Shown here one piece after another: positions 9,558-17,933 of a stretch of 64,000 nt of DNA. A model generated the notes under the pieces. It did not search any database. It was not told the DNA's origin and worked only from the letters and a program-made list of their open reading frames with translations. The position numbers and the translations under genes are program-made. The stretch is from Mesorhizobium sp. M2D.F.Ca.ET.226.01.1.1 (GTDB lineage: Bacteria; Pseudomonadota; Alphaproteobacteria; Rhizobiales; Rhizobiaceae). The first letter of the stretch is position 1. Each line of letters opens with the position of its first letter. The stretch covers positions 16,316 through 80,315 of the forward strand of contig NZ_RZOY02000019.1 of assembly GCF_004022705.2 (NCBI RefSeq). The letters run 5' to 3'.

Positions 9558-10262
9558 ATGCGTGAGATCATCTTCGACACGGAAACCACGGGCCTCGATT
9601 TGCGCGAAGACCGCATCATCGAGCTCGGCGGCGTTGAACTGGTCAACCGCTTCCCTACCGGCCGCACCTTCCACAAATTCATCAATCCGCAAGGCCGCGC
9701 CATCCATGCCGAGGCGCAGGCCGTGCACGGCATCAGCGCCGCAGACCTGGTCGGCAAGCCGACCTTCGCCGAAATCGTCGATGAGTGGCTGGCCTTCACC
9801 GACGGCGCCAAGCTGATCGCCCACAACGCCACCTTCGACCTTGGCTTCCTCAATCTCGAATACAGCCGCCTCGACCATCCGGCCATCGACCCCGGCCGCA
9901 TCATCGACACGCTGGCGCTGGCGCGCCGCAAGCATCCGATGGGCCCGAACTCGCTCGACGCGCTCTGCCGCCGCTACGGCATCGACAACACGCGCCGCAC
10001 CAAGCACGGCGCGCTGCTCGACTCCGAACTGCTGGCCGAAGTCTATATCGAGCTCATCGGCGGCAAGCAGGCGGCGCTGGTGCTGGAGGCCGTGGCTGTG
10101 CAGATGAACGGCGCCGGCGAGGTGGCCGATATCGACATCTCGATCGGCGCCAGGCCGATCGCCCTGCCGTCGCGGTTGAGCGAGGCGGATCGGGCCGCGC
10201 ATGCCGGGCTGGTCTCGACGCTCGGCGAAAAGGCGCTGTGGCTGAAGGTGGCTGTGGGGTGA
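9558..10262 (+). CDS. dnaQ: DNA polymerase III epsilon subunit (3'-5' proofreading exonuclease)
   Basis: Epsilon proofreads newly made DNA in the replicative polymerase. Starting at ATG 9558 gives 234 residues beginning MREIIFDTETTGLD, where D7 and E9 are the ExoI metal ligands. The ExoII motif LIAHNATFDLGFLN and the ExoIII region (KHGALLDSELLAEVY) follow. A TTG three codons upstream (9549) is an alternative start. GGAG at 9541-9544 is close to that TTG and a little far from the ATG. The C-terminal tail should bind the alpha subunit. Confidence 0.95.
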   Translation: MREIIFDTETTGLDLREDRIIELGGVELVNRFPTGRTFHKFINPQGRAIHAEAQAVHGISAADLVGKPTFAEIVDEWLAFTDGAKLIAHNATFDLGFLNLEYSRLDHPAIDPGRIIDTLALARRKHPMGPNSLDALCRRYGIDNTRRTKHGALLDSELLAEVYIELIGGKQAALVLEAVAVQMNGAGEVADIDISIGARPIALPSRLSEADRAAHAGLVSTLGEKALWLKVAVG

Positions 10263-10292
10263 GCGGCTAGCCGCATAGGCAGCGATCCTTCG

Positions 10293-10448
10293 CGCCCCCC
10301 TCTGCCCTGCCGGGCATCTCCCCCACAAGGGGGAGATTGGCAGTTTCGCCGCCGGCGCTTTTCCCGCCACGCCGGAGATTGGCGAAAGCCGGTGAGACAT
10401 CGATCTCCCCCCTTGTGGGGGAGATGGCCGGCAGGCCAGAGGGGGGCG
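10293..10448. repeat. Intergenic palindromic repeat, family A (CCTCTGCCCTGCCGG arms)
   Basis: The outer arms CGCCCCCCTCTGCCCTGCCG and its counterpart CCGGCAGGCCAGAGGGGGGC bracket inner stems built on CTCCCCCACAAGGGGGAG. Between them is a spacer with GCGCTTTTCCCGCC and TTGGCGAAAGC. The element lies between the convergent genes dnaQ and secB, next to the secB terminator. Further copies are at 26100, 29059, 48357 and 63774. Confidence 0.88.
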
Positions 10449-10468
10449 CTGTCCCGCCGGCATCTCCA

Positions 10469-10498
10469 ACAAAAAAAGCCCGGCGGAAGCCGGGCTCT
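10469..10498 (-). terminator. Rho-independent terminator of secB
   Basis: On the minus strand an eight-pair GC stem (AGCCCGGC/GCCGGGCT) with a four-base loop is followed by a run of seven Ts. It lies 22 bases after the secB stop codon. Confidence 0.9.
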
Positions 10499-10519
10499 TG
10501 ATGGCTGTAGCGATGGGTC

Positions 10520-11020
10520 TCAGCTCACCTGCACCTTGCCTGCAGCCTGGTCCTCGGCAATGCGCTGCTGGAACATCTGCGCGAAATCGATCGGGTCGAG
10601 CATCAGCGGCGGGAAGCCGCCATTGCGGGTGGCGTCGGCGATGATCTGGCGGGCGAACGGGAACAGCAGCCGCGGGCATTCGATGAACAGGATCGGCAGC
10701 ATGTGCTCCTGCGGGAAGCCCGAAATGGCGAAGACGCCTCCATAGACCAGCTCGACATTGAACAGCACTTCCTGGTCGAAGGAGGCCTTGGCGTTCAGCG
10801 TCAGATTGACGTCGAACTGCTTGTCCGAAAGCGGGTTGGCATTGACGTTGACGTTGATGGCGATGCCGGGAGCCTTGTCGCGGCCGCGCAGCGAGTTCGG
10901 CGCGCCGGGGCTTTCGAAGGACAGGTCCTTCACATATTGCGCAAGCACGTTGAGCGAGGGCTGGTTCTGGGTGCCGTTGCCGTTGGCGGCGCCGGTCGTG
11001 GCGTCATCGTTGCTGGCCAT
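10520..11020 (-). CDS. secB: Protein-export chaperone SecB
   Basis: SecB holds precursor proteins unfolded and hands them to SecA for Sec export. The 166-residue protein has the family core PSLNVLAQYVKDLSFESPGAP (about residues 20-40), INVNVNANPLSDKQFDVNL and the EVLFNVELVYGGVF strand. The C-terminal half includes LFPFARQIIADATRNGGFPPLML, a hallmark of SecB. An N-terminal Asn/Gly-rich stretch precedes the fold, as in other rhizobia. A clear terminator follows. Confidence 0.97.
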   Translation of the reverse strand: MASNDDATTGAANGNGTQNQPSLNVLAQYVKDLSFESPGAPNSLRGRDKAPGIAINVNVNANPLSDKQFDVNLTLNAKASFDQEVLFNVELVYGGVFAISGFPQEHMLPILFIECPRLLFPFARQIIADATRNGGFPPLMLDPIDFAQMFQQRIAEDQAAGKVQVS

Positions 11021-11142
11021 GAGCCTTTAGTCCTTTTGCCTGGGCAGCACTGCTGACCGGATTGAAATCGCGGGTTCGCTACCATGCTCGGCCGGACAAA
11101 ACAAGTTTTGCCGCCTCCTTCGGGCGACAGGTCCGGGACTAA

Positions 11143-11188
11143 TGCATGTCGCCCAAAAGTGGGCAGCGGTTTCGGGAGGCGACATGCA
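11143..11188. repeat. Rhizobial palindrome, family D (TGCATGTCG arms)
   Basis: The arms TGCATGTCG and CGACATGCA surround the core CCCAAAAGTGGGCAGCGGTTTCGGG. Together with the hairpin at 11203-11221 it forms a composite seen again in opposite orientation at 18426-18529. Confidence 0.85.
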
Positions 11189-11202
11189 AAAAACAAAAAT
11201 CT

Positions 11203-11221
11203 TAAAGCGCGACGCGCTTTA
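11203..11221 (-). terminator. Palindrome TAAAGCGCG overlapping the fxsA stop, probable terminator
   Basis: A perfect 19-base palindrome, TAAAGCGCGACGCGCTTTA, centres on 11212. Read on the minus strand its first triplet is the TAA stop codon of fxsA. It is followed by AAGATTTTTGTTTTTTGC, so the hairpin plus T-rich run looks like an intrinsic terminator. Confidence 0.7.
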
Positions 11222-11713
11222 GTCGTTCTTGAGCCGCCGCCAGGGCGAATTGTGATCCGGCCGGTTCGGATAATCGTCGCGCGAATAGTCGCTGTCGTCG
11301 AGGTCGATGACAGTGTCGCGCCGCCGCGCCGAAAAGCCGCTGCTGAAGCTGGTCGCCATGACGATGCGGTTCTTGAGCAGGCGCCAGGCGAAGTCGCGCA
11401 CTGGCGGCAGCAGCAGAAGGATGGCGAAAATGTCGGTGATGAAGCCCGGGATGATCAGCAGGATCGCCGCCAGCACGATCATCGCGCCATGCGCGAGTTG
11501 CCGGCTGGGATCATGTCCGGCATCCATCTCGGCCCGCACCCGCGTCATGACGCCGAAACCCTGATGCCTGAGCAGCAGGCTGCCGGCGACGCTGGACAGG
11601 ATCACCAGCCCGACCGTCGCCAAAGCGCCGATTTCGCGGCCGACAACCACGAAGCCGGCGATCTCCGCCAGCGGCAGCAGGAGCAGGAACAGCGGGATGA
11701 ACGAAACGCGCAA
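11219..11713 (-). CDS. fxsA: FxsA family membrane protein
   Basis: FxsA is a small inner-membrane protein; in E. coli, overproduction relieves F-plasmid exclusion of phage T7. Its normal role is unknown. Three to four hydrophobic helices are seen (FIPLFLLLLPLAEIAGFVVV; ALATVGLVILSSVAGSLLL; AMIVLAAILLIIPGFITDIF). GREIG and LLRHQGFGV are conserved. The call uses TTG at 11713 because family members begin with xRVSFIPL. A TTG at 11755 would add 14 residues, and no ATG fits. The stop codon belongs to a palindromic repeat. Confidence 0.85.
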   Translation of the reverse strand: MRVSFIPLFLLLLPLAEIAGFVVVGREIGALATVGLVILSSVAGSLLLRHQGFGVMTRVRAEMDAGHDPSRQLAHGAMIVLAAILLIIPGFITDIFAILLLLPPVRDFAWRLLKNRIVMATSFSSGFSARRRDTVIDLDDSDYSRDDYPNRPDHNSPWRRLKND

Positions 11714-11915
11714 GTCTTGACCGATCGCTTTCTTCTTTTGCGCCCCGGCGGACAATCGCCACTGGCCTTGGCGCCCTTAGATAGGTATGGCTGCCTTTGA
11801 TTTGAATGATTGCGCCTGCCGTTCTATATGCTTTGAGTGTTGAACGCTACGCGACCGCGGTCCCCGACGGGGTCAGACCGGTCCGGCAAGAACAGGGTTC
11901 GAGTTGGCGGAAAAT

Positions 11916-12623
11916 ATGGGTTTTTTCGACTTCGGCACGATTTTCTTCCTGATTGCGGCGGTTGTGATCTTTTTTCAGCTGCGCAACGTGCTCGGACGTC
12001 GCACCGGAAACGAGCGTCCGCCCTTCGATCCCTATTCGGCGAGCCGCACGCGCGAGGCCGATGCGGCGCAAAAGCCCGAAAACGTGGTGTCGCTGCCGCG
12101 CAAGCGCATGCCGGGCGAAACCGCGGCCGAGACCTATGCCGACATCGACGCCTTCGCCAAGCCCGACACCGATCTCAACAAGGGCTTGCGCGCCATCAAG
12201 GACAATGACGCGTCCTTCGACCCGAAGACCTTCGTCGACGGCGCCAAGATGGCCTATGAGATGATCGTCATGGCCTACGCCGACGGCGACCGCAAAACGC
12301 TGAAGAACCTTTTGTCGCGGGAAGTCTATGACGGTTTCGTCGCGGCGATCGGCGAACGCGAGGCGAAGTCGGAAAAGATCCAGTCGTCCTTCGTCGGCAT
12401 CGACAAGGCCGACATCGTCGCGGCCGAGATGAAGGGCTCCGAAGCCCACATCACGCTGCGCGTCGTCTCCGAGCTGATCTCGGCGACCCGCGACAAGGCC
12501 GGCGCCGTCATCGACGGCGACCCGGAAACCGTGGCCGAGGTCAAGGATGTCTGGACCTTCGCCCGCGATACCCGTTCGCGCGACCCGAACTGGAAGCTCG
12601 TCGCCACCGAAGAAGAAGATTGA
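11916..12623 (+). CDS. Tim44-like domain protein (TimA-type)
   Basis: The 235-residue protein has one N-terminal membrane helix (FGTIFFLIAAVVIFFQL) followed by LRNVLGRRTGNERPPFDPY, a positively charged segment typical of alphaproteobacterial Tim44-like proteins. The C-terminal half (about 95-235) is the Tim44/MRPL45 fold (DPKTFVDGAKMAYEMIVMAYADGD). These proteins are membrane-linked relatives of the mitochondrial import subunit Tim44; their bacterial role is unsettled. ATG 11916 has GGCGGA five bases upstream; a TTG at 11904 is possible. It diverges from fxsA and leads an apparent operon with mltA and smr. Confidence 0.87.
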   Translation: MGFFDFGTIFFLIAAVVIFFQLRNVLGRRTGNERPPFDPYSASRTREADAAQKPENVVSLPRKRMPGETAAETYADIDAFAKPDTDLNKGLRAIKDNDASFDPKTFVDGAKMAYEMIVMAYADGDRKTLKNLLSREVYDGFVAAIGEREAKSEKIQSSFVGIDKADIVAAEMKGSEAHITLRVVSELISATRDKAGAVIDGDPETVAEVKDVWTFARDTRSRDPNWKLVATEEED

Positions 12624-12645
12624 GATAAAGCGGCGGGGCCTGGTC

Positions 12646-13752
12646 GTGCCGCTCTCTCCCACATTCAGCGAGACATCTTTCAGCGACTTGCCTGGCTGGG
12701 GCGAGGATGACCATCTTGCGGCTTTCGCCGCCTTTCGCCGCTCCGCCTTCCATGCACCCGTAAAACCTTATCGCACCGGATCGCTCGGCGTCGATTTCAA
12801 CGCCTTTGCCGAGGCCTATGCCGAGGCGCGCGCCCTTTCGGAACCGAATCGGTCGAAAGCGCGCTCCTTCTTCGAACGGTATTTCGTTCCCGCTCTGGTC
12901 ATGCCCGATAATGGCGGTGCCGGCCTTGTGACGGGTTTTTACGAACCGGAAGTCGAAGCCTCGCCGGTCAGGACGGAGCGGTTCGTCGTGCCGCTGCTGT
13001 CCCGCCCCGCCGACCTGATCGACATCGACGACGACAACCGGCCGGCTGGCATGGACACCTATCTGGCCTTCGCCCGCCGGACGGATGAGGGTCCCGTCGA
13101 ATATTTCGACCGCGGCGCGATCGAGCGCGGCGCGCTCACCGGCAAAAATCTCGAGATCGCCTGGCTGGCCGAAAAGGTCGATGCCTTCTTCATCCATGTG
13201 CAGGGCGCGGCGCGGCTGAAGATGACCGACGGCAGGCCGAAGCGCGTCACCTATGCCGCGAAGTCGGGCCAACGCTTCACCGGCCCCGGCAAAATTTTGA
13301 GCGAGCTCGGCCAAATCCCGCTCGAAAAGGTGACGATGCAGTCGATCCGCGCCTGGTTCAAGGAGCGTCCGGACCGGGTCGATGAGATCCTCTGGCAGAA
13401 CCGCTCCTACATTTTCTTCCGCGAAGCCGCGGTCGACGATGCGGCGCTTGGGCCTATCGCCGCCGCCAAGGTGCCGCTGACGCCGGGTCGCTCGGTCGCG
13501 GTCGACCGCCTGCTGCACACGTTCGGCACGCCCTTCTATATCGACGCGCCGACGCTCACTGCGTTCGACCAAAAACCGTTCCGGCGGCTGATGATTGCGC
13601 AGGACACCGGCTCGGCCATCACCGGACCCGCGCGCGGCGATCTTTTCGCCGGCTCGGGCGACGCCGCCGGCGAGATCGCCGGCGTGGTCCGCAATGCGGC
13701 TGACTTCTATGCGCTGGTGCCCCGCGCGCTGTTCGGTGGAGCGCGCCGGTGA
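12646..13752 (+). CDS. mltA: Membrane-bound lytic murein transglycosylase A
   Basis: MltA cleaves the glycan strands of peptidoglycan, leaving 1,6-anhydromuramic ends. The MltA barrel (GLVTGFYEPEVEAS onward) spans about residues 80-250. The 3D domain follows, with DTGSAITGPARGDLFAGSG carrying the catalytic Asp. No signal peptide or lipobox is visible at the predicted start. The frame is open back to 12547, inside the Tim44-like gene. GTG 12646, just after that gene ends, is chosen and gives 368 residues. The true start is uncertain. The smr start overlaps its stop. Confidence 0.88.
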   Translation: MPLSPTFSETSFSDLPGWGEDDHLAAFAAFRRSAFHAPVKPYRTGSLGVDFNAFAEAYAEARALSEPNRSKARSFFERYFVPALVMPDNGGAGLVTGFYEPEVEASPVRTERFVVPLLSRPADLIDIDDDNRPAGMDTYLAFARRTDEGPVEYFDRGAIERGALTGKNLEIAWLAEKVDAFFIHVQGAARLKMTDGRPKRVTYAAKSGQRFTGPGKILSELGQIPLEKVTMQSIRAWFKERPDRVDEILWQNRSYIFFREAAVDDAALGPIAAAKVPLTPGRSVAVDRLLHTFGTPFYIDAPTLTAFDQKPFRRLMIAQDTGSAITGPARGDLFAGSGDAAGEIAGVVRNAADFYALVPRALFGGARR

Positions 13753-14273
13753 GCCGTCGCGATGATCATCTCAGCGACGACGACCGCATTCTGTGGAACC
13801 TGGTGGCGCGTTCGGCCCGGCCGCTGAAGGGCAAGGCCGCCGTCGAGATCCCCGACGTCGTCGAGCCAAAGCCGGAACCGCCGCGTCCTCCCGCCAATGG
13901 CGTTCCGGTGGTGGCGGCAAAGCCTAAGATGCCGCACGTTTCGCATGCCCTCGACGACCAGACATTGCAGAAACTGAAAAAAGGCCGGCTGCCGATCGAA
14001 GGCCGTGTCGATTTGCACGGCATGACGCAGGACGAGGCCTATTCGCTGCTGCTCACCTTCCTGCACCGGGCGCATGCCGGCGGCATCCGCTACGTGCTGA
14101 TCATCACCGGCAAGGGGTCGTCCTCCGGCGGCGACGGCATCCTGCGCCGTGCCGTGCCGGCCTGGCTGTCGACGCCGGCCTTCCGCCATCTGGTTTCCAG
14201 CCACGATCACGCCGCGCGCAACCATGGCGGCTCCGGCGCGCTCTATGTGCGGCTGCGGCGGACCCGGCCATGA
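13749..14273 (+). CDS. Smr (MutS2 C-terminal-like) domain protein
   Basis: The 174-residue protein has a Pro-rich N-terminus and a C-terminal Smr domain with DLHGMTQDEA (about residue 98), LIITGKG and the late HGGSGALYVRL. Smr domains nick or bind nucleic acids. Stand-alone versions are often linked to RNA or ribosome rescue, but the target here is not known. The GTG start overlaps the mltA stop (GTGA), indicating translational coupling. Confidence 0.88.
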   Translation: MSRRDDHLSDDDRILWNLVARSARPLKGKAAVEIPDVVEPKPEPPRPPANGVPVVAAKPKMPHVSHALDDQTLQKLKKGRLPIEGRVDLHGMTQDEAYSLLLTFLHRAHAGGIRYVLIITGKGSSSGGDGILRRAVPAWLSTPAFRHLVSSHDHAARNHGGSGALYVRLRRTRP

Positions 14274-14313
14274 GGATGCGGGCAATGAGCAAGCCGGCCA
14301 CGAGAACGCGTCA

Positions 14314-14679
14314 ATGACCCCGTTCGGCGAAAGGCTCAGGGCACTGCGCGCCGAACGCGGCGTCAGCCAGAAGGCGATGGCCGAGGCCATCGGCGTCAGC
14401 GCCGCCTATCTGTCGGCGCTCGAGCACGGCCGCCGTGGCGCGCCGACCTGGACGCTGATCCAGAAGATCATCGGCTATTTCAACGTCATCTGGGACGATG
14501 CCGAGGATCTCGCCCGCCTCGCGGAGAGCTCGCATCCAAGGGTGAGGATCGACACGTCGGGCCTGTCGCCGGCGGCGACCGAACTCGCCAATCTTCTGGC
14601 CGAAAGCATCGAAAAACTTGATGAAGCGGAACTGCAACGCCTCAGCGCGTCGATCCGCGCGGCGCTTGGACGGCCCTGA
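14314..14679 (+). CDS. XRE-family helix-turn-helix regulator
   Basis: The 121-residue protein opens with a Cro/CI-type helix-turn-helix: GERLRALRAERGVSQKAMAE and IGVSAAYLSALEHGRRGAP (about residues 4-47). A helical C-terminus follows (ELANLLAESIEKLDEAELQRL). This gene is a standing member of the mltA-smr block in Rhizobiales. Its target is not known. It starts 40 bases after smr; the frame is open further back, but ATG 14314 places the domain at the N-terminus as in homologues. Confidence 0.87.
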   Translation: MTPFGERLRALRAERGVSQKAMAEAIGVSAAYLSALEHGRRGAPTWTLIQKIIGYFNVIWDDAEDLARLAESSHPRVRIDTSGLSPAATELANLLAESIEKLDEAELQRLSASIRAALGRP

Positions 14680-14769
14680 CTTTTGCGTGCCAGCGGGGAT
14701 CGCAATGCTTCCGCTGGTGCCTGCGTTCGCTTCACCTGAAGCGACACAGGCAGCCAGCGGTTGTGAAGA

Positions 14770-15012
14770 TCAGAACTTGCCGGCGCCGTTGGTGCTGCCG
14801 CGGCCGCCCTTGCCCTCACGGCCTTGATGATCACGGCCGCCATTGCCGCCGCCCAGGCAGTTCGCGGAGCCGACGCTGCAGCAACGGCCGCTCCACAGGT
14901 CATTGAGGTTGGTCGCGGCGCAGCTTTTGTAGGTCTCGTCCGCCAGGGCCGATCCGGTCAGGGCCGACACCGCGGCGGCGGCAAGCAGGGTATTGCGCAG
15001 GAAAGCAGTCAT
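14770..15012 (-). CDS. Small secreted Cys/Gly-containing protein, unknown function
   Basis: The 80-residue product starts at ATG 15012, seven bases after GGAGAC. A clear Sec signal peptide (MTAFLRNTLLAAAAVSALTG, cleavage probably after SALA) leaves a mature part of about 56 residues. It has four cysteines (SCAAT, GRCCS, NCL) and a Gly/Lys/Arg-rich tail. The even number of cysteines suggests two disulfides in the periplasm. I do not recognise a family. It is followed by no obvious partner and lies next to the periplasmic BTLCP-type gene. Confidence 0.7.
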   Translation of the reverse strand: MTAFLRNTLLAAAAVSALTGSALADETYKSCAATNLNDLWSGRCCSVGSANCLGGGNGGRDHQGREGKGGRGSTNGAGKF

Positions 15013-15125
15013 TTGAAGTCTCCATGGTTGGGTTTCTGTCCACGGCTGTGTGTCGCCGGCCGAACGGAAACGGTTCATGGAGTCGTGCAAAAAACTTTCG
15101 GAGCCGCGCGGGCCGAGGCTCTCGC

Positions 15126-15743
15126 CTACTGGACTGAGCCGACGAGCACCGCCTGGCCGTCGCGGATCGACACCCAGCGTCCAGTGTTGTCGATCGCCTG
15201 CCGCTTCAGGAAGCGATAGCCGGTCGCGTCCCAGGCCTTGACCCTGTCGGTCAGATTGTCGAGCACGTAGTCGCCCTTGTCGGTGCGCACCGTCAGCACC
15301 GAATGGCCTTCGCCGTCCGGCTTGCGCACAACGGTGATCAGGAGATCGGCGAGCGACATGCCCATGCGATAAAGCTGGCGGCGCTTTTCCAGCACATAAT
15401 CCTCGCAGTCGCCAAAGCCGTCGTCCGGATAGGCCCAGACTTCGTCCTTGCCGTAGTGATCGAGGTCGCTCATCGGCTTGACGACCGCGTTGACCTTGGC
15501 GCTTACGCTCACCAGCCTGCGCCACAGGGCATCCGTCATCTTGGCCGGTTCGAGATCGACCGGGCGGATGTTGCATTCGCTCGGATGCGCCTTGCAGAAA
15601 TCATAATGGCCGATCGGCTGCGAGGTCAGGCCGCCCGTGGCCATCGCGCCGGCCGCCCAGGCGGGTACTGCCCAATGCGCAGAGATCGCCAGCCCTGCGG
15701 CTGCACACAAACGCAGAATCCGCGTCATCGCTGAGGAAGTCAT
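15126..15743 (-). CDS. Bacterial transglutaminase-like cysteine proteinase (BTLCP, DUF920)
   Basis: The 205-residue protein has a signal peptide (about residues 1-31, ending WAVPAWAAGA). The papain-like transglutaminase fold has a visible triad: C113 in GFGDCEDYVLEKR, H147 in EGHSVLTV and D162 in VLDNLTD. In gamma-proteobacteria a related protein, LapG, cleaves an adhesin to release biofilm; rhizobial members are periplasmic and their substrates are mostly unknown. No LapD-type partner or giant adhesin is in the window. ATG 15728 is an alternative start. Confidence 0.88.
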   Translation of the reverse strand: MTSSAMTRILRLCAAAGLAISAHWAVPAWAAGAMATGGLTSQPIGHYDFCKAHPSECNIRPVDLEPAKMTDALWRRLVSVSAKVNAVVKPMSDLDHYGKDEVWAYPDDGFGDCEDYVLEKRRQLYRMGMSLADLLITVVRKPDGEGHSVLTVRTDKGDYVLDNLTDRVKAWDATGYRFLKRQAIDNTGRWVSIRDGQAVLVGSVQ

Positions 15744-15936
15744 TGTCCCCGCCGCCCTCTCCTTTATTAACGAAACGTTAAAGGCGATTTACAGTCCGTG
15801 TCAATTACAGACGACGGCCAGTTTGACGGCATGGTTACCTGCGCGATCCGGTAGCGGCAGTTTCGCAACACAGGCACGAGTGCAACACGTGCGACCGCCG
15901 AGGCGGCGGCACGACAGCACGGCTCTGAGTGGTTGC

Positions 15937-16005
15937 GCAATTCCGGACGGAAAGTTACGGCGAAGGCGCCGAGCTTGACCGCTGCGCACTTTTCCTGGGA
16001 TTGCT
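15937..16005. repeat. Rhizobial palindrome, family E, extended form
   Basis: The reverse form of the AGCAATTCC element: GCAATTCCGGACGGAAA at the left and ACTTTTCCTGGGATTGCT at the right. About 24 bases (GTTACGGCGAAGGCGCCGAG and a few more) are inserted next to the centre compared with the short copies at 24960 and 45399. It lies in the gap between the BTLCP gene and the PHB depolymerase. The rest of that gap holds nothing I recognise. Confidence 0.75.
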
Positions 16006-16012
16006 CCAGCGC

Positions 16013-17290
16013 TCAACTCCTGGCGGAGCGGACCAGCTTCGGCTTCACCGCCACCCGCTGCTGGCGGCCATAGCTGGAAATGAAGTCGGCGATGCGCGGC
16101 ACAATCTCGGAGCGGAAGCGCGAGCCGTTGAAGACGCCGTAATGGCCGACGGCCGGCTGCATGTAGTGGACATGCTTGTCGGCGGGTATGTTGACGCAGA
16201 GATCATGCGCGGCCTGGGTCTGGCCGAGGCCGGAAATGTCGTCGTTCTCGCCTTCGATGGTGAGCAGCGCAACATTGCGGATCGCCGTGCAATCGACCGT
16301 CTCGCCGCGATGCTTCATCTCGCCCTTCGGCAAGGCGTGGCGCACGAACACCGTGTCGACCGTCTGCAGGTAGAACTCCGCCGTCAGGTCCATCACCGCC
16401 AAATATTCGTCATAGAAGTCGCGATGCTTCTCGGCGTTGTCGCCGTCATTTTTCACAAGGTGCATGAAGAAGTCCTTGTGGGCGATGATGTGGCGGTCGA
16501 GGTTCATGCTCATGAAGCCCGAAAGCTGCAGGAAGCCGGGATAGACGTCGCGGCCGAAACCCGGCACCGGCCAGGGCGCCTGCATGATGACATTGTCGCG
16601 GAACCAGGCGATGCCCTTTTCCTCGGCAAGCAGATTGACCGCCGTCGGATTGCGGCGCGTGTCGATCGGACCGCCCATCAGCGTCATGGTGGAGGGCACG
16701 AAGGGATCGCCGCGCTTTTCCATCAGCGCCACCGCCGCCAGCACCGGCACGGAAGGCTGACATACCGCCATCACATGCGTGTCGGGCCCGAGCGCATGGA
16801 ACATCTCGATGACATAGTCGATATAGTCGTCGAGATCGAAACTGCCTTGCGCCACCGGCACCATGCGGGCGTCGACCCAGTCGGTGATGTGCACGTCGGC
16901 ATGAGGAAGCATCGCCTCCACCGTGCCGCGCAGCAGCGTCGCGTAGTGGCCCGACATCGGCGCCACGATCAACAGCTTCGGATCGGGCTTGCGGCCGGCC
17001 GGCAGCGCGCGCTCGAAACGAATGAGGTTGCAGAACGGCTTCGACCAGACGGTCTTTTGCGTGACGTCGATGCTCTTCCAGTCGACGACGGCCTTGTCCA
17101 AGCCGAACTGCGGCTTGCCGTAGCGGCGTGTGGTGCGCTCGAAGAGCTCGGCGCCCGCCGCGACCGAGCGGCCGATCGGCGTGTGGGAAATCGGATTGAG
17201 CGGGTTCGAATAGAACAGCCGGACGGCATCGGCGTAAAGGCGCGCTGGCTGCAGCGCCGCATGGTTCAATTCGTAAAGCTGATAGAACAT
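16013..17290 (-). CDS. phaZ: Intracellular polyhydroxyalkanoate depolymerase
   Basis: The enzyme hydrolyses stored polyhydroxybutyrate granules. From ATG 17290 (MFYQLYELNHAALQPARLYA) the protein has 425 residues, matching PhaZ of the intracellular type. The nucleophile region AVCQPSVPVLAA places a Cys at about residue 177, as in R. eutropha PhaZa1 where Cys replaces Ser. A late Asp (IEGENDDISG) and His (AVGHYGVFNG) complete the triad. The frame is open 33 residues further upstream, but these are not family-like. No phasin or PHB synthase gene is nearby. Confidence 0.92.
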   Translation of the reverse strand: MFYQLYELNHAALQPARLYADAVRLFYSNPLNPISHTPIGRSVAAGAELFERTTRRYGKPQFGLDKAVVDWKSIDVTQKTVWSKPFCNLIRFERALPAGRKPDPKLLIVAPMSGHYATLLRGTVEAMLPHADVHITDWVDARMVPVAQGSFDLDDYIDYVIEMFHALGPDTHVMAVCQPSVPVLAAVALMEKRGDPFVPSTMTLMGGPIDTRRNPTAVNLLAEEKGIAWFRDNVIMQAPWPVPGFGRDVYPGFLQLSGFMSMNLDRHIIAHKDFFMHLVKNDGDNAEKHRDFYDEYLAVMDLTAEFYLQTVDTVFVRHALPKGEMKHRGETVDCTAIRNVALLTIEGENDDISGLGQTQAAHDLCVNIPADKHVHYMQPAVGHYGVFNGSRFRSEIVPRIADFISSYGRQQRVAVKPKLVRSARS

Positions 17291-17519
17291 CGAGAACCTC
17301 GCTGCCGTCCGACCACAAAAAGCGACGACGAACAGCGCCGAGCCTTGAATGTCTCCTGGCGAGGTTAACAAGATATTGTTGCGATGCAATACGTCATTTT
17401 GTCTGACGAATGCGTCTTTCGTTCAACCTGTTGAAAATCGGGCTTGAGCGGGCGAGCCGGCTCAATATGCGCTGCCGAAGTGTGAACGAAATGTGTCCGG
17501 CCCCTCATGCCGGACACCA

Positions 17520-17568
17520 GACCATGATCCCGAAAACTGGATTCCGGTTTTCGGAAAAGATCATGGTC
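17520..17568. repeat. Rhizobial palindrome, family C
   Basis: GACCATGATC and GATCATGGTC bracket the centre CCGAAAACTGGATTCCGGTTTTCGG. It lies 12 bases after the stop of the RlpA-like gene, in its transcript direction, where it may act as a 3' stem-loop. Confidence 0.85.
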
Positions 17569-17579
17569 CAAGCGAGACC

Positions 17580-17933
17580 TCAGACGCGCGCCATGCAGAC
17601 GGCGGTCTGGCCCGAACCGATGAAGCCCAGCTCTCCGGCGGCGCCGCGCGAGAGGTCGAGCACGCGGCCCTTCACGAACGGACCGCGATCGTTGATGCGC
17701 ACGACGACGCTACGGCCGTTGTTCTTGTTGGTGACCCGCAGCTTGGTGCCGAAAGGCAGCGTGCGATGGGCGGCAGTCAAAGCCGAGGGGTTCATGCGTT
17801 CGCCCGAGGCGGTTCTGGAATGCAGCGCATACCAGGAAGCGCGGCCGCACTGCGCGGCGGCGGAGGAGGCGCCTGCCATCAGGCCAGCCGCGATCGTTAC
17901 CGCGACAAGCGCGGTCTGGTTGGTTTTCTTCAT
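17580..17933 (-). CDS. RlpA-like septal ring lytic transglycosylase family protein
   Basis: A 117-residue exported protein: signal peptide to about residue 28 (ending ASSAAAQ), then a double-psi beta-barrel. The motifs CGRASWYALHSRTASGERMNP, LPFGTKLRVTN and VVVRINDRGPFVKGRVLDLS are those of RlpA, with the conserved His/Asp pair of the active site region. It lacks the SPOR domain of full-length RlpA, so it is a short form; two cysteines (C29 and the near-C-terminal one) may pair. Such enzymes cleave peptide-free glycan at the septum; activity here is inferred. Confidence 0.87.
   Translation of the reverse strand: MKKTNQTALVAVTIAAGLMAGASSAAAQCGRASWYALHSRTASGERMNPSALTAAHRTLPFGTKLRVTNKNNGRSVVVRINDRGPFVKGRVLDLSRGAAGELGFIGSGQTAVCMARV

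Noticed and set aside
12547..12645. Longer MltA start inside the Tim44-like gene
   Set aside because: It would overlap the upstream gene by 77 bases, and the added residues are polar with no signal peptide.
14770..15576. A 268-codon minus-strand frame across the small secreted gene and the BTLCP gene
   Set aside because: Its upstream part is a shifted reading of the BTLCP gene; only the last 80 codons, after a good ribosome site and signal peptide, look real.
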